Assembly (NCBI RefSeq): GCF_025822605.1
Contig: NZ_JACKTY010000028.1
Coordinates: 62,555 to 126,554, forward strand
Direction of reading: 5' to 3'
DNA from: Mycolicibacterium komossense
GTDB taxonomy: Bacteria > Actinomycetota > Actinomycetes > Mycobacteriales > Mycobacteriaceae
Length of the DNA stretch: 64,000 bases
The notes beneath the pieces were generated by a model. It saw only the letters and a list, made by a program, of their open reading frames with translations, did no database searches and was not told the origin of the DNA. The position numbers and the translations under genes were made by a program. Below, piece by piece: positions 25,403 through 34,168 of the stretch. Each line of letters opens with the position of its first letter. Position 1 is the stretch's first letter.

Positions 25403-27391
25403 TCATCTTGCTTCGGCTGGTATCCGCATCCCGGGTGTGATGACGATCGACTGGATGCGCCATCCATCCGCAGCACGCGTATAGGCGATGTCGGCACCGA
25501 GGTACGCGGCGCGGGGGTCGTCATCGCCGTCGGCGGCTACCCACATCAGCCACTGACCGGTGGCACGATCGCCGTTGATGACAAGGATGGGGTTCAGGAA
25601 GGCGTGCATGGCCAACGGCACGGGTGCGGTGGCTTCGGCCAATCCTGCTGCGATCGCGGTGGCTCCGATGGTCGGAGTTGTGCCCGGGTGTTCGAATGTG
25701 CCGTCGGCGGTGAAGAGGTCCGCAATCGCCTCCGGATGAATGGTCTTGCCGCCCCAGCCGCGGTTGATCGCGTCGGCGTAACGCGCGGTCAGGTCGACGA
25801 TGGCGGCGTGGTCGTCCCATCTTGACGGTCTCGGGGTGAGTATTGCGGCGGTGGTCAGCGCGGCCGACAGCGCCGTTTCACGACAGGTTGGAGCCGTCGC
25901 CGAGCGCCATGCGATGTAGCCGTCAGGTCGCACCAAGGAAGCCCCACCGGGGCCCAGTCCGTATGCCGTGACTATTGGTGTGTGCAACTCGGAGTCGGGT
26001 GTGAAACAGAGGACATCGATCTGAAGACCGAGTTGGCCGGCAACGGACTCGGCCGCGGTGCGCCATGTTTCTGAGTCGGTGACGAGGGTCCAGTTTCGCC
26101 CAAAATGGTCCAGCGTCGAGCGGCCTTCGGCGATCCACACGTGCGGCGCCCGGGTGCCGGGTTGCCCGAGCCATTCATCTGGCCTGCGGGCAACCGGCAG
26201 GTCGGGGTCTACGTCTGCTGCGGTGACGCTGCGGTAGAGCTGGCCGAGTTCCATGGCAACGTCATCGATGATTTCAGCCTCGGAGGTGGGGGTGTCGATG
26301 TAGGCCTTGTAGTCGGCACGGGCGAAGATCTGCTCATGGCGTAGCCATGCGACCGGGCGCCGTTCGGCGTCATAGGTGTCGAGGAGCGCCGGCTCGCTTC
26401 GACCGGCGTGGACGCCGGCAATTTTCCAGGCGAGGTTGTGCGCGTCGCCGATTCCGGTGTTGGCGCCATAGCCGCCGCGATTCGGAGGGAGTTGATGCGC
26501 GGCATCCCCGACGAGAAAGGTTCTCCCGCAACTAAAATGGTCGGCGATGAGCGCTGACAGCTCCCAACGTCCGGTGGTGATCAGGTCGATCGCCAGATCT
26601 TCGATTCCCGTGGCGCGCCGAATGGCCGTGCGTTGTTCGTCTTCGGACCGCTCGAAGTCGTCCTTGAGCATCAACACCCAACGCCCGTCGGAGTAGGTCG
26701 TCAAAAAGGCGTCGAATCCGGGCTGTTCAATCTCGAATTGCACAATGCCCTGGCGCAGATAGCGTTCCAGCTCGGGTGCCCGGAATAGGATGCTGCGCTG
26801 GACTGACAGCAGACCCCGTCCCGTGCGGGCGATGCGCAGATGGCTGCGGATCCCGCTGGCAGCCCCGTCGGCGGCGACCAGATAGTCGGCGTGGAGACGG
26901 TATTCGCTTCCGTCGACCCGTCGGCGCACGATGGTGGTGACACCACCACCGTTGTCGTCGAAGGAGACAAGCTCGGTGCCCAAGTGCAAGTCAGCGCCGA
27001 GTTCGATGGCGCGCTTGCGCAAAATGGGCTCTAACGCGTCTTGCGCTATCGCGCTCGCCTGCACCGGGGAATGGTCCGCCGTGATTGCTGGCGCAGTTAC
27101 CGGTGGTGACCATGGATACTCCTCAAACCACTGTCCGGCAAGGCTTTCGACGCGTGCTCGACGGGGTGGGCCGTTCTGCGTGCTCGCCGGTAGCTGGATC
27201 CCGACACTACGAAACAGTTCCATCGTGCGGGTCGTGTAGCCGATGGCGCGGGGGTGCAGCGCGCTACCGGAATGGCGCTCGATGAGAGTTGTCGGGACGC
27301 CATGCGACGCGAGGAAGACTGCCGCCGAGAGGCCGACAAGGCTGCCTCCGACGACCAAGGTGGTTGTGTGATCGGCTGATTCGCCATCCAT
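25403..27391 (-). CDS. FAD-dependent aromatic monooxygenase fused to a SnoaL/NTF2-like domain
   Basis: The first part (about 1-500) of this 662-residue protein is a class A flavoprotein monooxygenase. It has LVVGGSLVGLSAAVFLASHG, the mid-domain DGAASGIRSHLRI and the second FAD motif LVGDAAHQLPPNRGGYGANTGIGDAHNLAWKIA. The last part (about 525-662) is an added SnoaL/NTF2-like alpha+beta fold starting DDHAAIVDLTARYADAINRGW. The fusion suggests hydroxylation followed by a second step, or substrate binding, on one chain. It is divergent from a TetR regulator across a perfect palindrome. Confidence 0.88.
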   Translation of the reverse strand: MDGESADHTTTLVVGGSLVGLSAAVFLASHGVPTTLIERHSGSALHPRAIGYTTRTMELFRSVGIQLPASTQNGPPRRARVESLAGQWFEEYPWSPPVTAPAITADHSPVQASAIAQDALEPILRKRAIELGADLHLGTELVSFDDNGGGVTTIVRRRVDGSEYRLHADYLVAADGAASGIRSHLRIARTGRGLLSVQRSILFRAPELERYLRQGIVQFEIEQPGFDAFLTTYSDGRWVLMLKDDFERSEDEQRTAIRRATGIEDLAIDLITTGRWELSALIADHFSCGRTFLVGDAAHQLPPNRGGYGANTGIGDAHNLAWKIAGVHAGRSEPALLDTYDAERRPVAWLRHEQIFARADYKAYIDTPTSEAEIIDDVAMELGQLYRSVTAADVDPDLPVARRPDEWLGQPGTRAPHVWIAEGRSTLDHFGRNWTLVTDSETWRTAAESVAGQLGLQIDVLCFTPDSELHTPIVTAYGLGPGGASLVRPDGYIAWRSATAPTCRETALSAALTTAAILTPRPSRWDDHAAIVDLTARYADAINRGWGGKTIHPEAIADLFTADGTFEHPGTTPTIGATAIAAGLAEATAPVPLAMHAFLNPILVINGDRATGQWLMWVAADGDDDPRAAYLGADIAYTRAADGWRIQSIVITPGMRIPAEAR

Positions 27392-27413
27392 TTGAACTCC
27401 TAGTATCGTAAAC

Positions 27414-27428
27414 CTTTAGGCACTAAAG
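27414..27428. promoter_or_regulatory. TetR operator-like palindrome
   Basis: CTTTAG-GCA-CTAAAG is a perfect 15-base inverted repeat. It lies between the divergent FAD monooxygenase (start 27391) and TetR (start 27484) genes. Confidence 0.6.
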
Positions 27429-27483
27429 TTATATAGTGGATAAGGTAGTTAAGCAACTTGCAACCACTCTGTATGGTGATCCA

Positions 27484-28089
27484 GTGACGACTGACGTGCC
27501 GGGCCGTCGCGCCCGCAAGAACGCGCAGACGCGTCGCGCTTTGGCCGAGGCGGCCGAGCGTCTTTTTCTCGCCCGGGGGTATGACACCGTGACGGTCAAA
27601 GACATTGCCGACGAGGTCGATATCTCAGTGCCCACATTGTTCAAGCACGTTCCCGACGGGAAGCCGGCCGTGATGTTCGACGATGGCGTGGAACGACTCG
27701 AAAGTCTGCTTGCCGCCGTTCACGGCAGGCCGCCGCGCACCTCAGTGCTCACCGCATTGCGGAAGTTCATGGCTGGTAGGGGACCGTTCGAGAGAGATCC
27801 CTCGCGAGCGTTCGTCCGGCGTACCGAACTGATCATGACCACCCCAGCCCTACGGGAATACTCCCGAACACTCTGGATCCGTTGCGAGAAGCCACTTGCC
27901 GAGGCAATCGCAACCGAACTGGGGCGACCGTGCGACGACGTAACGGCTCGTGCTGTCTCGCGTTACGTGTTGGAGATCCCGCAGTTCATCGGCGATGAGC
28001 CCCAGCCGCGCAAAGCCTTGGATGCCGTCTTCGACCTCCTCGAGCACGGCCTACCCGTCGCGGCAGGCGAGAAAGCAGGTGCTTCTTGA
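27484..28089 (+). CDS. TetR-family transcriptional regulator
   Basis: This 201-residue regulator has the DNA-binding domain near residues 10-60 (RRALAEAAERLFLARGYDTVTVKDIADEVDISVPTLFKHVPDGK). A MftR-like C-terminal domain contains AFVRRTELIMTTPALREYSRTLW. GTG 27484 is preferred to the GTG at 27436, which would sit almost on the operator. It is divergent from the fused monooxygenase and most likely represses it. Confidence 0.85.
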   Translation: MTTDVPGRRARKNAQTRRALAEAAERLFLARGYDTVTVKDIADEVDISVPTLFKHVPDGKPAVMFDDGVERLESLLAAVHGRPPRTSVLTALRKFMAGRGPFERDPSRAFVRRTELIMTTPALREYSRTLWIRCEKPLAEAIATELGRPCDDVTARAVSRYVLEIPQFIGDEPQPRKALDAVFDLLEHGLPVAAGEKAGAS

Positions 28090-28163
28090 CGCAAGGGCGG
28101 CAGGCGGCGCATGTCCGATCTCAGTGGATGCGACCTCTAGTCCGGCGAAACCCATAACCATCC

Positions 28164-28433
28164 GGTGTTCACGCCCGCCGCGTTGCGACGGTTCACGCGA
28201 CACTGCTGATGATTGCGATAACCAGACCGCCCAGGGTCAGCACCCCGACCATTGTCGCGGCGGCGATCGCCCGGCCCCGTCGGTGCCGGCGTACGTCGTA
28301 GATCGCCACCGCAATGCCGGCGAAGATCAACGCTGCATAGGTCGCCAGCCCCACCGTCAACGTCGCCGTTGACGCGGCGCTGGCCAGGGTCTCGTTGTGC
28401 ACGCCGTGAGCCTACGGCGCGAACGGAAGCATC
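28164..28433. repeat. Dispersed duplicated cassette, copy 1
   Basis: About 270 bp that match 43026-43294 in the same orientation, including both flanks of the small membrane-protein gene. Shared flank blocks are GCGTTGCGACGGTTCAC on one side and GTGCACGCCGTGAGCCTACG on the other. Confidence 0.8.
28193..28402 (-). CDS. Small membrane protein, copy 1
   Basis: The 69-residue protein has two hydrophobic segments (about 15-35 and 47-67) separated by a basic loop, DVRRHRRGRA. It is probably a hairpin with the basic loop in the cytosol. The start is GTG. A close paralogue lies at 43054-43263, with nearly the same residues and conserved flanks. No family or function is recognised. Conservation of frame between the copies supports real coding. 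Confidence 0.6.
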   Translation of the reverse strand: MHNETLASAASTATLTVGLATYAALIFAGIAVAIYDVRRHRRGRAIAAATMVGVLTLGGLVIAIISSVA

Positions 28434-28479
28434 ACGCATGACGGCCTAGATGCGCTGATGGCATTACTCAGTCGGTCAA

Positions 28480-29376
28480 TCATCGGTCGCCTAGGGCTGA
28501 GCCTACGAAGGACGATATCTGCCGCCTGGCTTCCTTCGACTCCGGTGCGGGCAACAGGATGAAACCATGGAATCCGCCGGCTATTTCGATGAGTGTGGCA
28601 TCTACACCGTCGGCACGCATGCGGGTCGAAACGGTGCGGGAGTCATCGAGTAGGCAGTCGTGGGTACCGACCACGATCAGCGTGGGAGGAAAGTTGGCGA
28701 ATGAGCCGTAGCGTGGTGACACCAGAGGCATCCTCAGATCACAGTCGCCGGCGTAGGCCACCGCACTACGCGAAAGACCCCTGCGGGAGAGCAGATCTCG
28801 AGGTTCGTTCCGCTCGAAGCTTTCGGAACTGTTGGTGAGGTCTGCCCAGGGAAACATAGTCACGAGACCTTTCGGCGCGTGACCACCCCGGTCCAACACT
28901 CGCCGCACCAGCGACAGGGCCAGACCACCTCCCGCGGACTCCCCGACAATGACGGTAGGCCGGTGGCGCGCGACCTCCGAGTAGACCGCCCACACATCAT
29001 CGAGCGCCGCGGGGAACGGATGCTCCGGCGCAAGCCGGTAATCGACACTTATCAGTTCCGCACCAATGGACCGGGCCAGCGTGCTGTGGGCACGGGCCGC
29101 CAGGGAACTACCGGCGACGAAGGCCCCGCCGTGCACGTGGAAGATCAATCCGGCGTCCGCCCGGTCCGGCCGGAACCACCGAACGGGCACCCCTGCCACC
29201 GAGTCGGTGGATTCCTGGACTCCGCGCGCCCGTCGCTGGAGCGACTCCATCGATCGGGTGATTCTGCGCGTGTTCCCTACATCCTGAACACCGGCTGATC
29301 GCGAGGTCGACAACAGCATGAGCTTCTGGAGAGCGAGCAGCCGTCGACTCGGACGGTGAGAATTAGCTACAGACAC
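28480..29376 (-). CDS. Alpha/beta hydrolase, HSL/acetyl-esterase family
   Basis: This 298-residue esterase belongs to the hormone-sensitive-lipase group. It has the oxyanion motif HVHGGAFVAGS, the family marker SVDYRLAPEHPFPAALDD and the nucleophile elbow GESAGG. The acidic residue lies in GTHDCLLDD, and the catalytic His in GGFHGF. GTG 29376 follows AAGGAA. It probably hydrolyses short- to medium-chain acyl esters in the cytosol. Confidence 0.88.
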   Translation of the reverse strand: MSVANSHRPSRRLLALQKLMLLSTSRSAGVQDVGNTRRITRSMESLQRRARGVQESTDSVAGVPVRWFRPDRADAGLIFHVHGGAFVAGSSLAARAHSTLARSIGAELISVDYRLAPEHPFPAALDDVWAVYSEVARHRPTVIVGESAGGGLALSLVRRVLDRGGHAPKGLVTMFPWADLTNSSESFERNEPRDLLSRRGLSRSAVAYAGDCDLRMPLVSPRYGSFANFPPTLIVVGTHDCLLDDSRTVSTRMRADGVDATLIEIAGGFHGFILLPAPESKEARRQISSFVGSALGDR

Positions 29377-29409
29377 AGGTTTTCCTTCATATCGTCAGGG
29401 GCAGGGCGA

Positions 29410-30051
29410 TCACGCTGCTTGCAGCAACAACATCAGCCCTACGGCAACGAGAACCACCGCCAGGATGGCGACATTATGGCGTTCGAGCGCGACCCTGAGC
29501 CGTCGCAGGGGTTCGCTCATGCGCTCACGCCAGATCGCGTAGCTGAGCACCGGCACTATCACTGTCGCGCTGGCGAGCAGGGCGAAACCGGTGACATCAC
29601 CCCACTGGGCCAGGCTGGACTGCGCGGTGGACCCGATGCTGAAACCTGCTGCAGCGCAGGCAGAAAGCACCTTTGGATTCAGGGCCGCCAGAACCGGCGC
29701 GGCGGCCAGTGCCCGTGGCGCAGTGACCGAGTCCAGTGCCCGCAGCCATAGCGGCGCACGTGCGCTACGTCCCCGGCGCATCCAGGTGACGAGGCCGGCG
29801 AGGATCAGGAGCACCGCCAGCATCATCGTTGCGGGTCGGATCCATGGTGGCGGCGGACCGCCGGCGTCAGGCAATTGCCCGGCGATTTCGACGAAAAGCC
29901 AGGTCGTGGCCGCCACGGAGAGCATCCAGCCCATAGCGAACGCCCATCCCGCAGCCAGCGGACGCGGCGTGTGCAGCATCAGGATCGCCGGCACCACCGA
30001 GGCCGGCGACACGGCGATGACCAGTGCCAAGGACGCCAGCTCCACCTGCAT
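29410..30051 (-). CDS. GAP-family (sulfolipid-addressing type) membrane protein
   Basis: This 213-residue membrane protein has about six hydrophobic segments. It has the GAP/Sap family pattern with an N-terminal ALVIAVSPASVVPAILMLHTPRPLAAGWAF and a central LAALNPKVLSACAAAGF. In mycobacteria the family includes the proteins implicated in sulfolipid and glycopeptidolipid surface addressing. It is divergent from a TetR gene across a perfect 16-base palindrome, and that operator recurs in front of the nearby sulfatase. Confidence 0.75.
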   Translation of the reverse strand: MQVELASLALVIAVSPASVVPAILMLHTPRPLAAGWAFAMGWMLSVAATTWLFVEIAGQLPDAGGPPPPWIRPATMMLAVLLILAGLVTWMRRGRSARAPLWLRALDSVTAPRALAAAPVLAALNPKVLSACAAAGFSIGSTAQSSLAQWGDVTGFALLASATVIVPVLSYAIWRERMSEPLRRLRVALERHNVAILAVVLVAVGLMLLLQAA

Positions 30052-30084
30052 TGCACACCCGTGCTTTCTCCACGCCGATTAAAC

Positions 30085-30100
30085 TAATGAGGCCTCATTA
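30085..30100. promoter_or_regulatory. Perfect TetR operator-like palindrome
   Basis: TAATGAGGCCTCATTA is a perfect 16-base palindrome between the divergent GAP-family and TetR genes. Its TAATG/CATTA arms recur with the same 16-base span at 33101, upstream of the sulfatase. Confidence 0.7.
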
Positions 30101-30134
30101 TATACTGATCCGAGGAGATGCGTACCATCGGGCA

Positions 30135-30878
30135 ATGCCCTCGGAGTCGGACCGCATTCGGGAACAGGCGCGCACACGCGGCCGCACCAGCAGCGGAGAA
30201 GCGACGCGCCTCAAGCTCATCAACGTCGCGGAGACGATGTTCGCCGACCGGGGGATCGCAGCTGTGAGCCTCAACGAGATCAGGCTCGCCGCCGGGCAAA
30301 GCAACGCCGCGGTGGTGAACTACCACTTCGGCTCAAAAGACGACCTGATCAAGGCCATACTCGAAGATCGCCTCGAACGAATCGATGAAGATCGCGGACG
30401 ACTACTCGACCAGGCGGTATCGGGTGATGACCCGACAGAGCTCAGACGCCTCCTTGCGGCCTTGATTCTCCCTCAGGTGAGCAGCATCGAGCGGGGGGAG
30501 CGACATGTCGAGCTGGTAGCCCAACTGCTGTTTCACGGATACGGCGAACCCGGTGGACATGCCTGGATTCTGGCCGATCCTTCGTTGACGGGGCACGGGC
30601 AACGACTCAATCAGCTTATCTGGGAGCATCTTTCGCATCTCCCTGAAGCCGTCGCCGCGGCCAGGCTCCGTTTCGTCTACACAAGCTCCCTGAATGCGGT
30701 GGCCGACCACCAGCGACAACGGGCTAACGCAACCGACGCGCCGTCCACGGCGATGTTCGTGTCCGACCTCGTCGATTCGCTGACTGCGATCATCAGGGCG
30801 CCGGCCTCAGCCGAAACCCTGGAGGCGTCGCGCCGTGGAGGAGCCGATTCAGTCAGACTTGAGCGCGGCCCTGAGTAG
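30135..30878 (+). CDS. TetR-family transcriptional regulator
   Basis: This 247-residue regulator has the TetR helix-turn-helix at about 25-75 (LKLINVAETMFADRGIAAVSLNEIRLAAGQSNAAVVNYHFGSKDDLIKAI). The ligand domain is about 150 residues long. ATG 30135 fits the family start; open frame upstream covers the operator and is ignored. Its 3' end overlaps the convergent sulfatase gene by 30 bp. The shared operator suggests that it controls the GAP gene, itself and the sulfatase. Confidence 0.87.
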   Translation: MPSESDRIREQARTRGRTSSGEATRLKLINVAETMFADRGIAAVSLNEIRLAAGQSNAAVVNYHFGSKDDLIKAILEDRLERIDEDRGRLLDQAVSGDDPTELRRLLAALILPQVSSIERGERHVELVAQLLFHGYGEPGGHAWILADPSLTGHGQRLNQLIWEHLSHLPEAVAAARLRFVYTSSLNAVADHQRQRANATDAPSTAMFVSDLVDSLTAIIRAPASAETLEASRRGGADSVRLERGPE

Positions 30879-33068
30879 TTCCTGACTTGGTAGCGATTCC
30901 AGATCGGATTCGACTGTCACCGAACGCAATCTACCGTTCCACGCAAACGGTGGTCGATAGTCTTCGCACACCGGCAGGCCGCGGTCTCGACCCATGAGCA
31001 AAGAAGTCCCACCATGCTGCCAGACATGGGGCAGCGTCACCGGCGCCACCGTCGAGCCGACAACAGTGTCGTCGATCACTGCTTCCACTCGGGTCGCGCC
31101 GTCGAGGCGGTGTAACCGACAGCCCACGCTGTGGCGTCCTTCCGCCAGCAGCCGATCGGCCCGCACTCGGATGTCGCCGCCCGGGGCTGCGACAGCAATG
31201 TGCAGTCTGGACTCGATCACGAACGCCGCCAGCCCTCCGGTCCAGTTGCCGATCGCAAACAACACACCGTTGGCACCCCCGGACGGGACGTCGACGTCAG
31301 CGGACAACCGGCTGTACAGCAAGGGCAATGCCTCATCGGCGACCGGCCCGCCCGCAGGCCGCAACACCACGCGCTGCGCGGGCGGGAATTCGGGCCATAC
31401 CATCTCCGCAGCTCGTGCCACCAACGAATCGGTCAGGGGGAGCACGTCATAGCGGGCGGCCTCGGCTGCCCACCGGGCGGTCAATCGCGCCACCACGTCG
31501 GGGTGATCCGCCGACACGTCGTGAGCCTCGGAGAAGTCGTCGGCCCGAAACAGCGACCATCGATCAGCGGCGAAGTCCCGGCTACCCTCCAGCAGCGCCT
31601 CCTCGTCCATCACGCCTTGGGCCACGTGATCCGTCGTGGCCTTCCAGCCATCGGCAATGATCGACCGGGAACCCACGACTTCGAAGTATTGCGTGGATCG
31701 GGGTGCAGGCGCCGCCGCGTCGTTGAATGTCGGCAACAAGCTCGCCCCTTGAACGGCGCTGTCGGTAGCTTCGGCAGAGGGCGACTGCTGCCGAACCCCG
31801 CAGGCTTCCAACACTGTTGGCATGACGTCGATGGCGTGCGCGAACTGTGAACGCACAGCGCCTCCGTCGCCGATACCGCGCGGCCAGTGCACGATCAGCG
31901 GAACGCGGGTACCGCCCAGCCACGCATACCGCTTCCACAGGCGGAAAGGAGTATTGCCGGCCCACGCCCAGCCCCACGCATAGTGCGGATACCCCGCCGT
32001 GCCACCCCAGTCCGGTAGGAGATTGAGGTTGTCGGCCGCCGACTCTGGCACCCGATGCGTGAACCGGTGTTCGTTGCTCGTTCCCGCCACGCCGCCTTCT
32101 GCGCTGGCCCCATTGTCGGACATGATGAGAACGAGCGTGTTGTCCATGACGTCGAGGTCCTCCAGCGTGCGGATCAATCGATCGATCTGGCTGTCGGTAT
32201 GGCTCAGAAAGCCTGCATATACCTCGTGCATCCGCGCGTACACGGCGCGTTCGTCTGCCGTGAGGGTGGTCCAAGCCGGGACCCAATCGGGTCGCTCGGT
32301 GAGCGTGGTGCCTGCGGGCACCACTCCCTCGGCGAGCTGGCGTACGAATACCTCGTCTCGCCAGCCGTCCCAACCGATGTCGAACTGTCCGGCGTAGGAG
32401 TCGGCCCAGCTCTTGTGGACATGATGCGGTGAGTGCATGGCCCCCGTGGCGAAGTAAAGGAAGAACGGCTTGCCGGGTGCTGACTGCTGTTGGCTGACCA
32501 CCATCCTGATCGCCTCATCGGTGAGGTCCTCGGTCAAGTGGTAGCCGTCTGGGCGCACATCAGGTCCGTCGAGATATGTGTTGTCTCGTACCAGTTGCGG
32601 GTCCCAGTGATTGGCGTCGCCGAGCAGAAAGCCGTAATAGCGCTCGAACCCGAGTCCCAGCGGCCAGCGGGTGAACGGTCCGGCACTCGTCCGTTCGCCG
32701 CGCGGTGCGAGATGCCATTTACCTACGGCCATCGTGCTCCAGCCGGAATCCCGCAGTAAGCGCGGCAGCGTCGGCACCGAGGCCGGAATCTTGCCGGTAT
32801 AGCCCGGGTGGGCAGTCGGGATGTCGGCAAGGAAGCCCATCCCCACCGAGTGGTGGTTTCGGCCGGTGAGCAATGCGGCTCGTGTCGGTGAGCACAGACC
32901 AGTGACGTGAAAGCGGTTGTACCGGAGTCCGTTTCGAGCAAGACGATCGATGGTCGGTGTCTGTATGTCTGACCCGTAGCAGCCCAATTGGGCGTAGCCG
33001 AGGTCGTCCAGCACGATCATGACCACATTGGGGGCCGACGGACGCGCGGCCTCATCATAGGTGCCCAT
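30849..33068 (-). CDS. Arylsulfatase, type I formylglycine-dependent
   Basis: The 739-residue sulfatase has metal-site DDLGYAQLGCYGSDIQTPTIDRLA and the CSPTR motif, with Cys59 as the formylglycine precursor, followed by LLTGRNHH. MAVGKWHL and the late metal residues in IMSDNGAS are intact. ATG 33068 follows TGAGGAG; an in-frame GTG six bases upstream is less likely. There is no signal peptide. Its promoter carries the TAATG/CATTA element also found in front of the convergent TetR gene. The substrate is unknown. Confidence 0.91.
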   Translation of the reverse strand: MGTYDEAARPSAPNVVMIVLDDLGYAQLGCYGSDIQTPTIDRLARNGLRYNRFHVTGLCSPTRAALLTGRNHHSVGMGFLADIPTAHPGYTGKIPASVPTLPRLLRDSGWSTMAVGKWHLAPRGERTSAGPFTRWPLGLGFERYYGFLLGDANHWDPQLVRDNTYLDGPDVRPDGYHLTEDLTDEAIRMVVSQQQSAPGKPFFLYFATGAMHSPHHVHKSWADSYAGQFDIGWDGWRDEVFVRQLAEGVVPAGTTLTERPDWVPAWTTLTADERAVYARMHEVYAGFLSHTDSQIDRLIRTLEDLDVMDNTLVLIMSDNGASAEGGVAGTSNEHRFTHRVPESAADNLNLLPDWGGTAGYPHYAWGWAWAGNTPFRLWKRYAWLGGTRVPLIVHWPRGIGDGGAVRSQFAHAIDVMPTVLEACGVRQQSPSAEATDSAVQGASLLPTFNDAAAPAPRSTQYFEVVGSRSIIADGWKATTDHVAQGVMDEEALLEGSRDFAADRWSLFRADDFSEAHDVSADHPDVVARLTARWAAEAARYDVLPLTDSLVARAAEMVWPEFPPAQRVVLRPAGGPVADEALPLLYSRLSADVDVPSGGANGVLFAIGNWTGGLAAFVIESRLHIAVAAPGGDIRVRADRLLAEGRHSVGCRLHRLDGATRVEAVIDDTVVGSTVAPVTLPHVWQHGGTSLLMGRDRGLPVCEDYRPPFAWNGRLRSVTVESDLESLPSQELLRAALKSD

Positions 33069-33100
33069 TGGCACTCCTCAGGTCCAGATCAAATCAACAT

Positions 33101-33116
33101 TAATGTGTCTTCATTA
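33101..33116. promoter_or_regulatory. TetR operator-like element upstream of the sulfatase
   Basis: TAATG-TGTCTT-CATTA has the same arms and total length as the perfect palindrome at 30085. It lies 33 bp upstream of the sulfatase start in an AT-rich stretch. Confidence 0.55.
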
Positions 33117-33217
33117 TTAACACATAGCTGCCTCCGGCGTCGCATCCACTCCGGATCTAATTGTTCGACCCTCAGGGGAGTGCCAGGCGAGGGATACTCC
33201 CGGGGAAGGAGCACGTC

Positions 33218-34072
33218 TTACCGCGGACGGCAGGTCCTGAGGTAGCTGAGGAACGAGGCCTGTAGGCCAGTGACGTGCGTTTCGTGCAGGATCTCGCTGG
33301 TGACCGCTTCGCTGCGTGAGGTGAGGCGGTGAAGGACGGTGGCCGTGTTCTTCGCGAGGCTTTGGTAGACGGCCAGGTCTCCGAGAAGCTCGCGGTCGTT
33401 GAGGGTCACGTGAAGCTTGGCGGCGCGGTGGCTGTCGCCCATCTCGTGGAGTTGGGCGAAGATCTGGCTGTCTTCGGCAATGACGCCGGGGCTGCCAGCT
33501 CCGATGCTCCCGAAGAGGGTGGCGCCGGTGAGCCAGGTGTAGAGACTGAAGAGTCCGCCGTAGGAGTATCCGAAGAGGCCGTGTCCGGTTGCGGCTGTGC
33601 CATAGTCGTTTTCGATCCGCGGATGCAGTTCCGCGGTGAGGAAGCTCAGGAATACATCGGCGTGGGTGTCGTGTAACTCGGCAAGGTAGGCGTCGGCCTC
33701 CTCGCGCGTCCGCACGCCCATTTGGAGCCCCGTCTCCACGGCGTCGATGAACTCCTGGGCGATAGGTTCACCGGGTGGCACGAAATCTCTGTTGCGCAGC
33801 CGATCCCAGTCCTGTGCCTCTTCGCCCGCGTAGCCGACGCTGACTTGGATGTAGGGCTGGATCCGTTGCATGGGATCCATCTGGGTCACGATGAGCGGAG
33901 CAGTCATGCCCACGGCAAAGTTGCCGTCGAGCACATACACGACAGGCGCTGGCGTCCTGGCGGGGTCGTAACCCGGTGGGGTAGTAACCCAGACGCCGTA
34001 GTTATGCCCACCGCTGGAGCGCATCTCGAAATAGTCGGTGTCGGCTAGGCAGCCTTGCCACATAGGGCTCAT
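33218..34072 (-). CDS. Putative esterase (esterase D/IroE-like alpha/beta hydrolase)
   Basis: This 284-residue hydrolase has PVVYVLDGNFAVGM near residue 43 and the nucleophile elbow GYSYGG at about 167, as in the Esterase family that includes siderophore esterases and esterase D. The catalytic His is probably in the C-terminal ETHVTG. There is no signal peptide. It is divergent from a TetR gene across a long inverted repeat, so it is most likely regulated by that TetR. The substrate is unknown. Confidence 0.82.
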   Translation of the reverse strand: MSPMWQGCLADTDYFEMRSSGGHNYGVWVTTPPGYDPARTPAPVVYVLDGNFAVGMTAPLIVTQMDPMQRIQPYIQVSVGYAGEEAQDWDRLRNRDFVPPGEPIAQEFIDAVETGLQMGVRTREEADAYLAELHDTHADVFLSFLTAELHPRIENDYGTAATGHGLFGYSYGGLFSLYTWLTGATLFGSIGAGSPGVIAEDSQIFAQLHEMGDSHRAAKLHVTLNDRELLGDLAVYQSLAKNTATVLHRLTSRSEAVTSEILHETHVTGLQASFLSYLRTCRPR

Positions 34073-34125
34073 CGAAGGTCCTTCACAACTTGGAGGGCGC
34101 GTCGCAGCGTGGCACCCTCAGCAAC

Positions 34126-34160
34126 TTTATCCATTGGCAAAGTATTATCCAATGGATAAA
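34126..34160. promoter_or_regulatory. Long inverted repeat, TetR operator
   Basis: TTTATCCATTGG (34126-34137) and CCAATGGATAAA (34149-34160) are perfect 12-base arms with an 11-base spacer. The right arm also sits in its own palindrome, TTATCC-AAT-GGATAA (34145-34159). It lies between the divergent esterase and TetR genes and nearly touches the TetR start. Confidence 0.65.
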
Positions 34161-34168
34161 CTGCGAGA

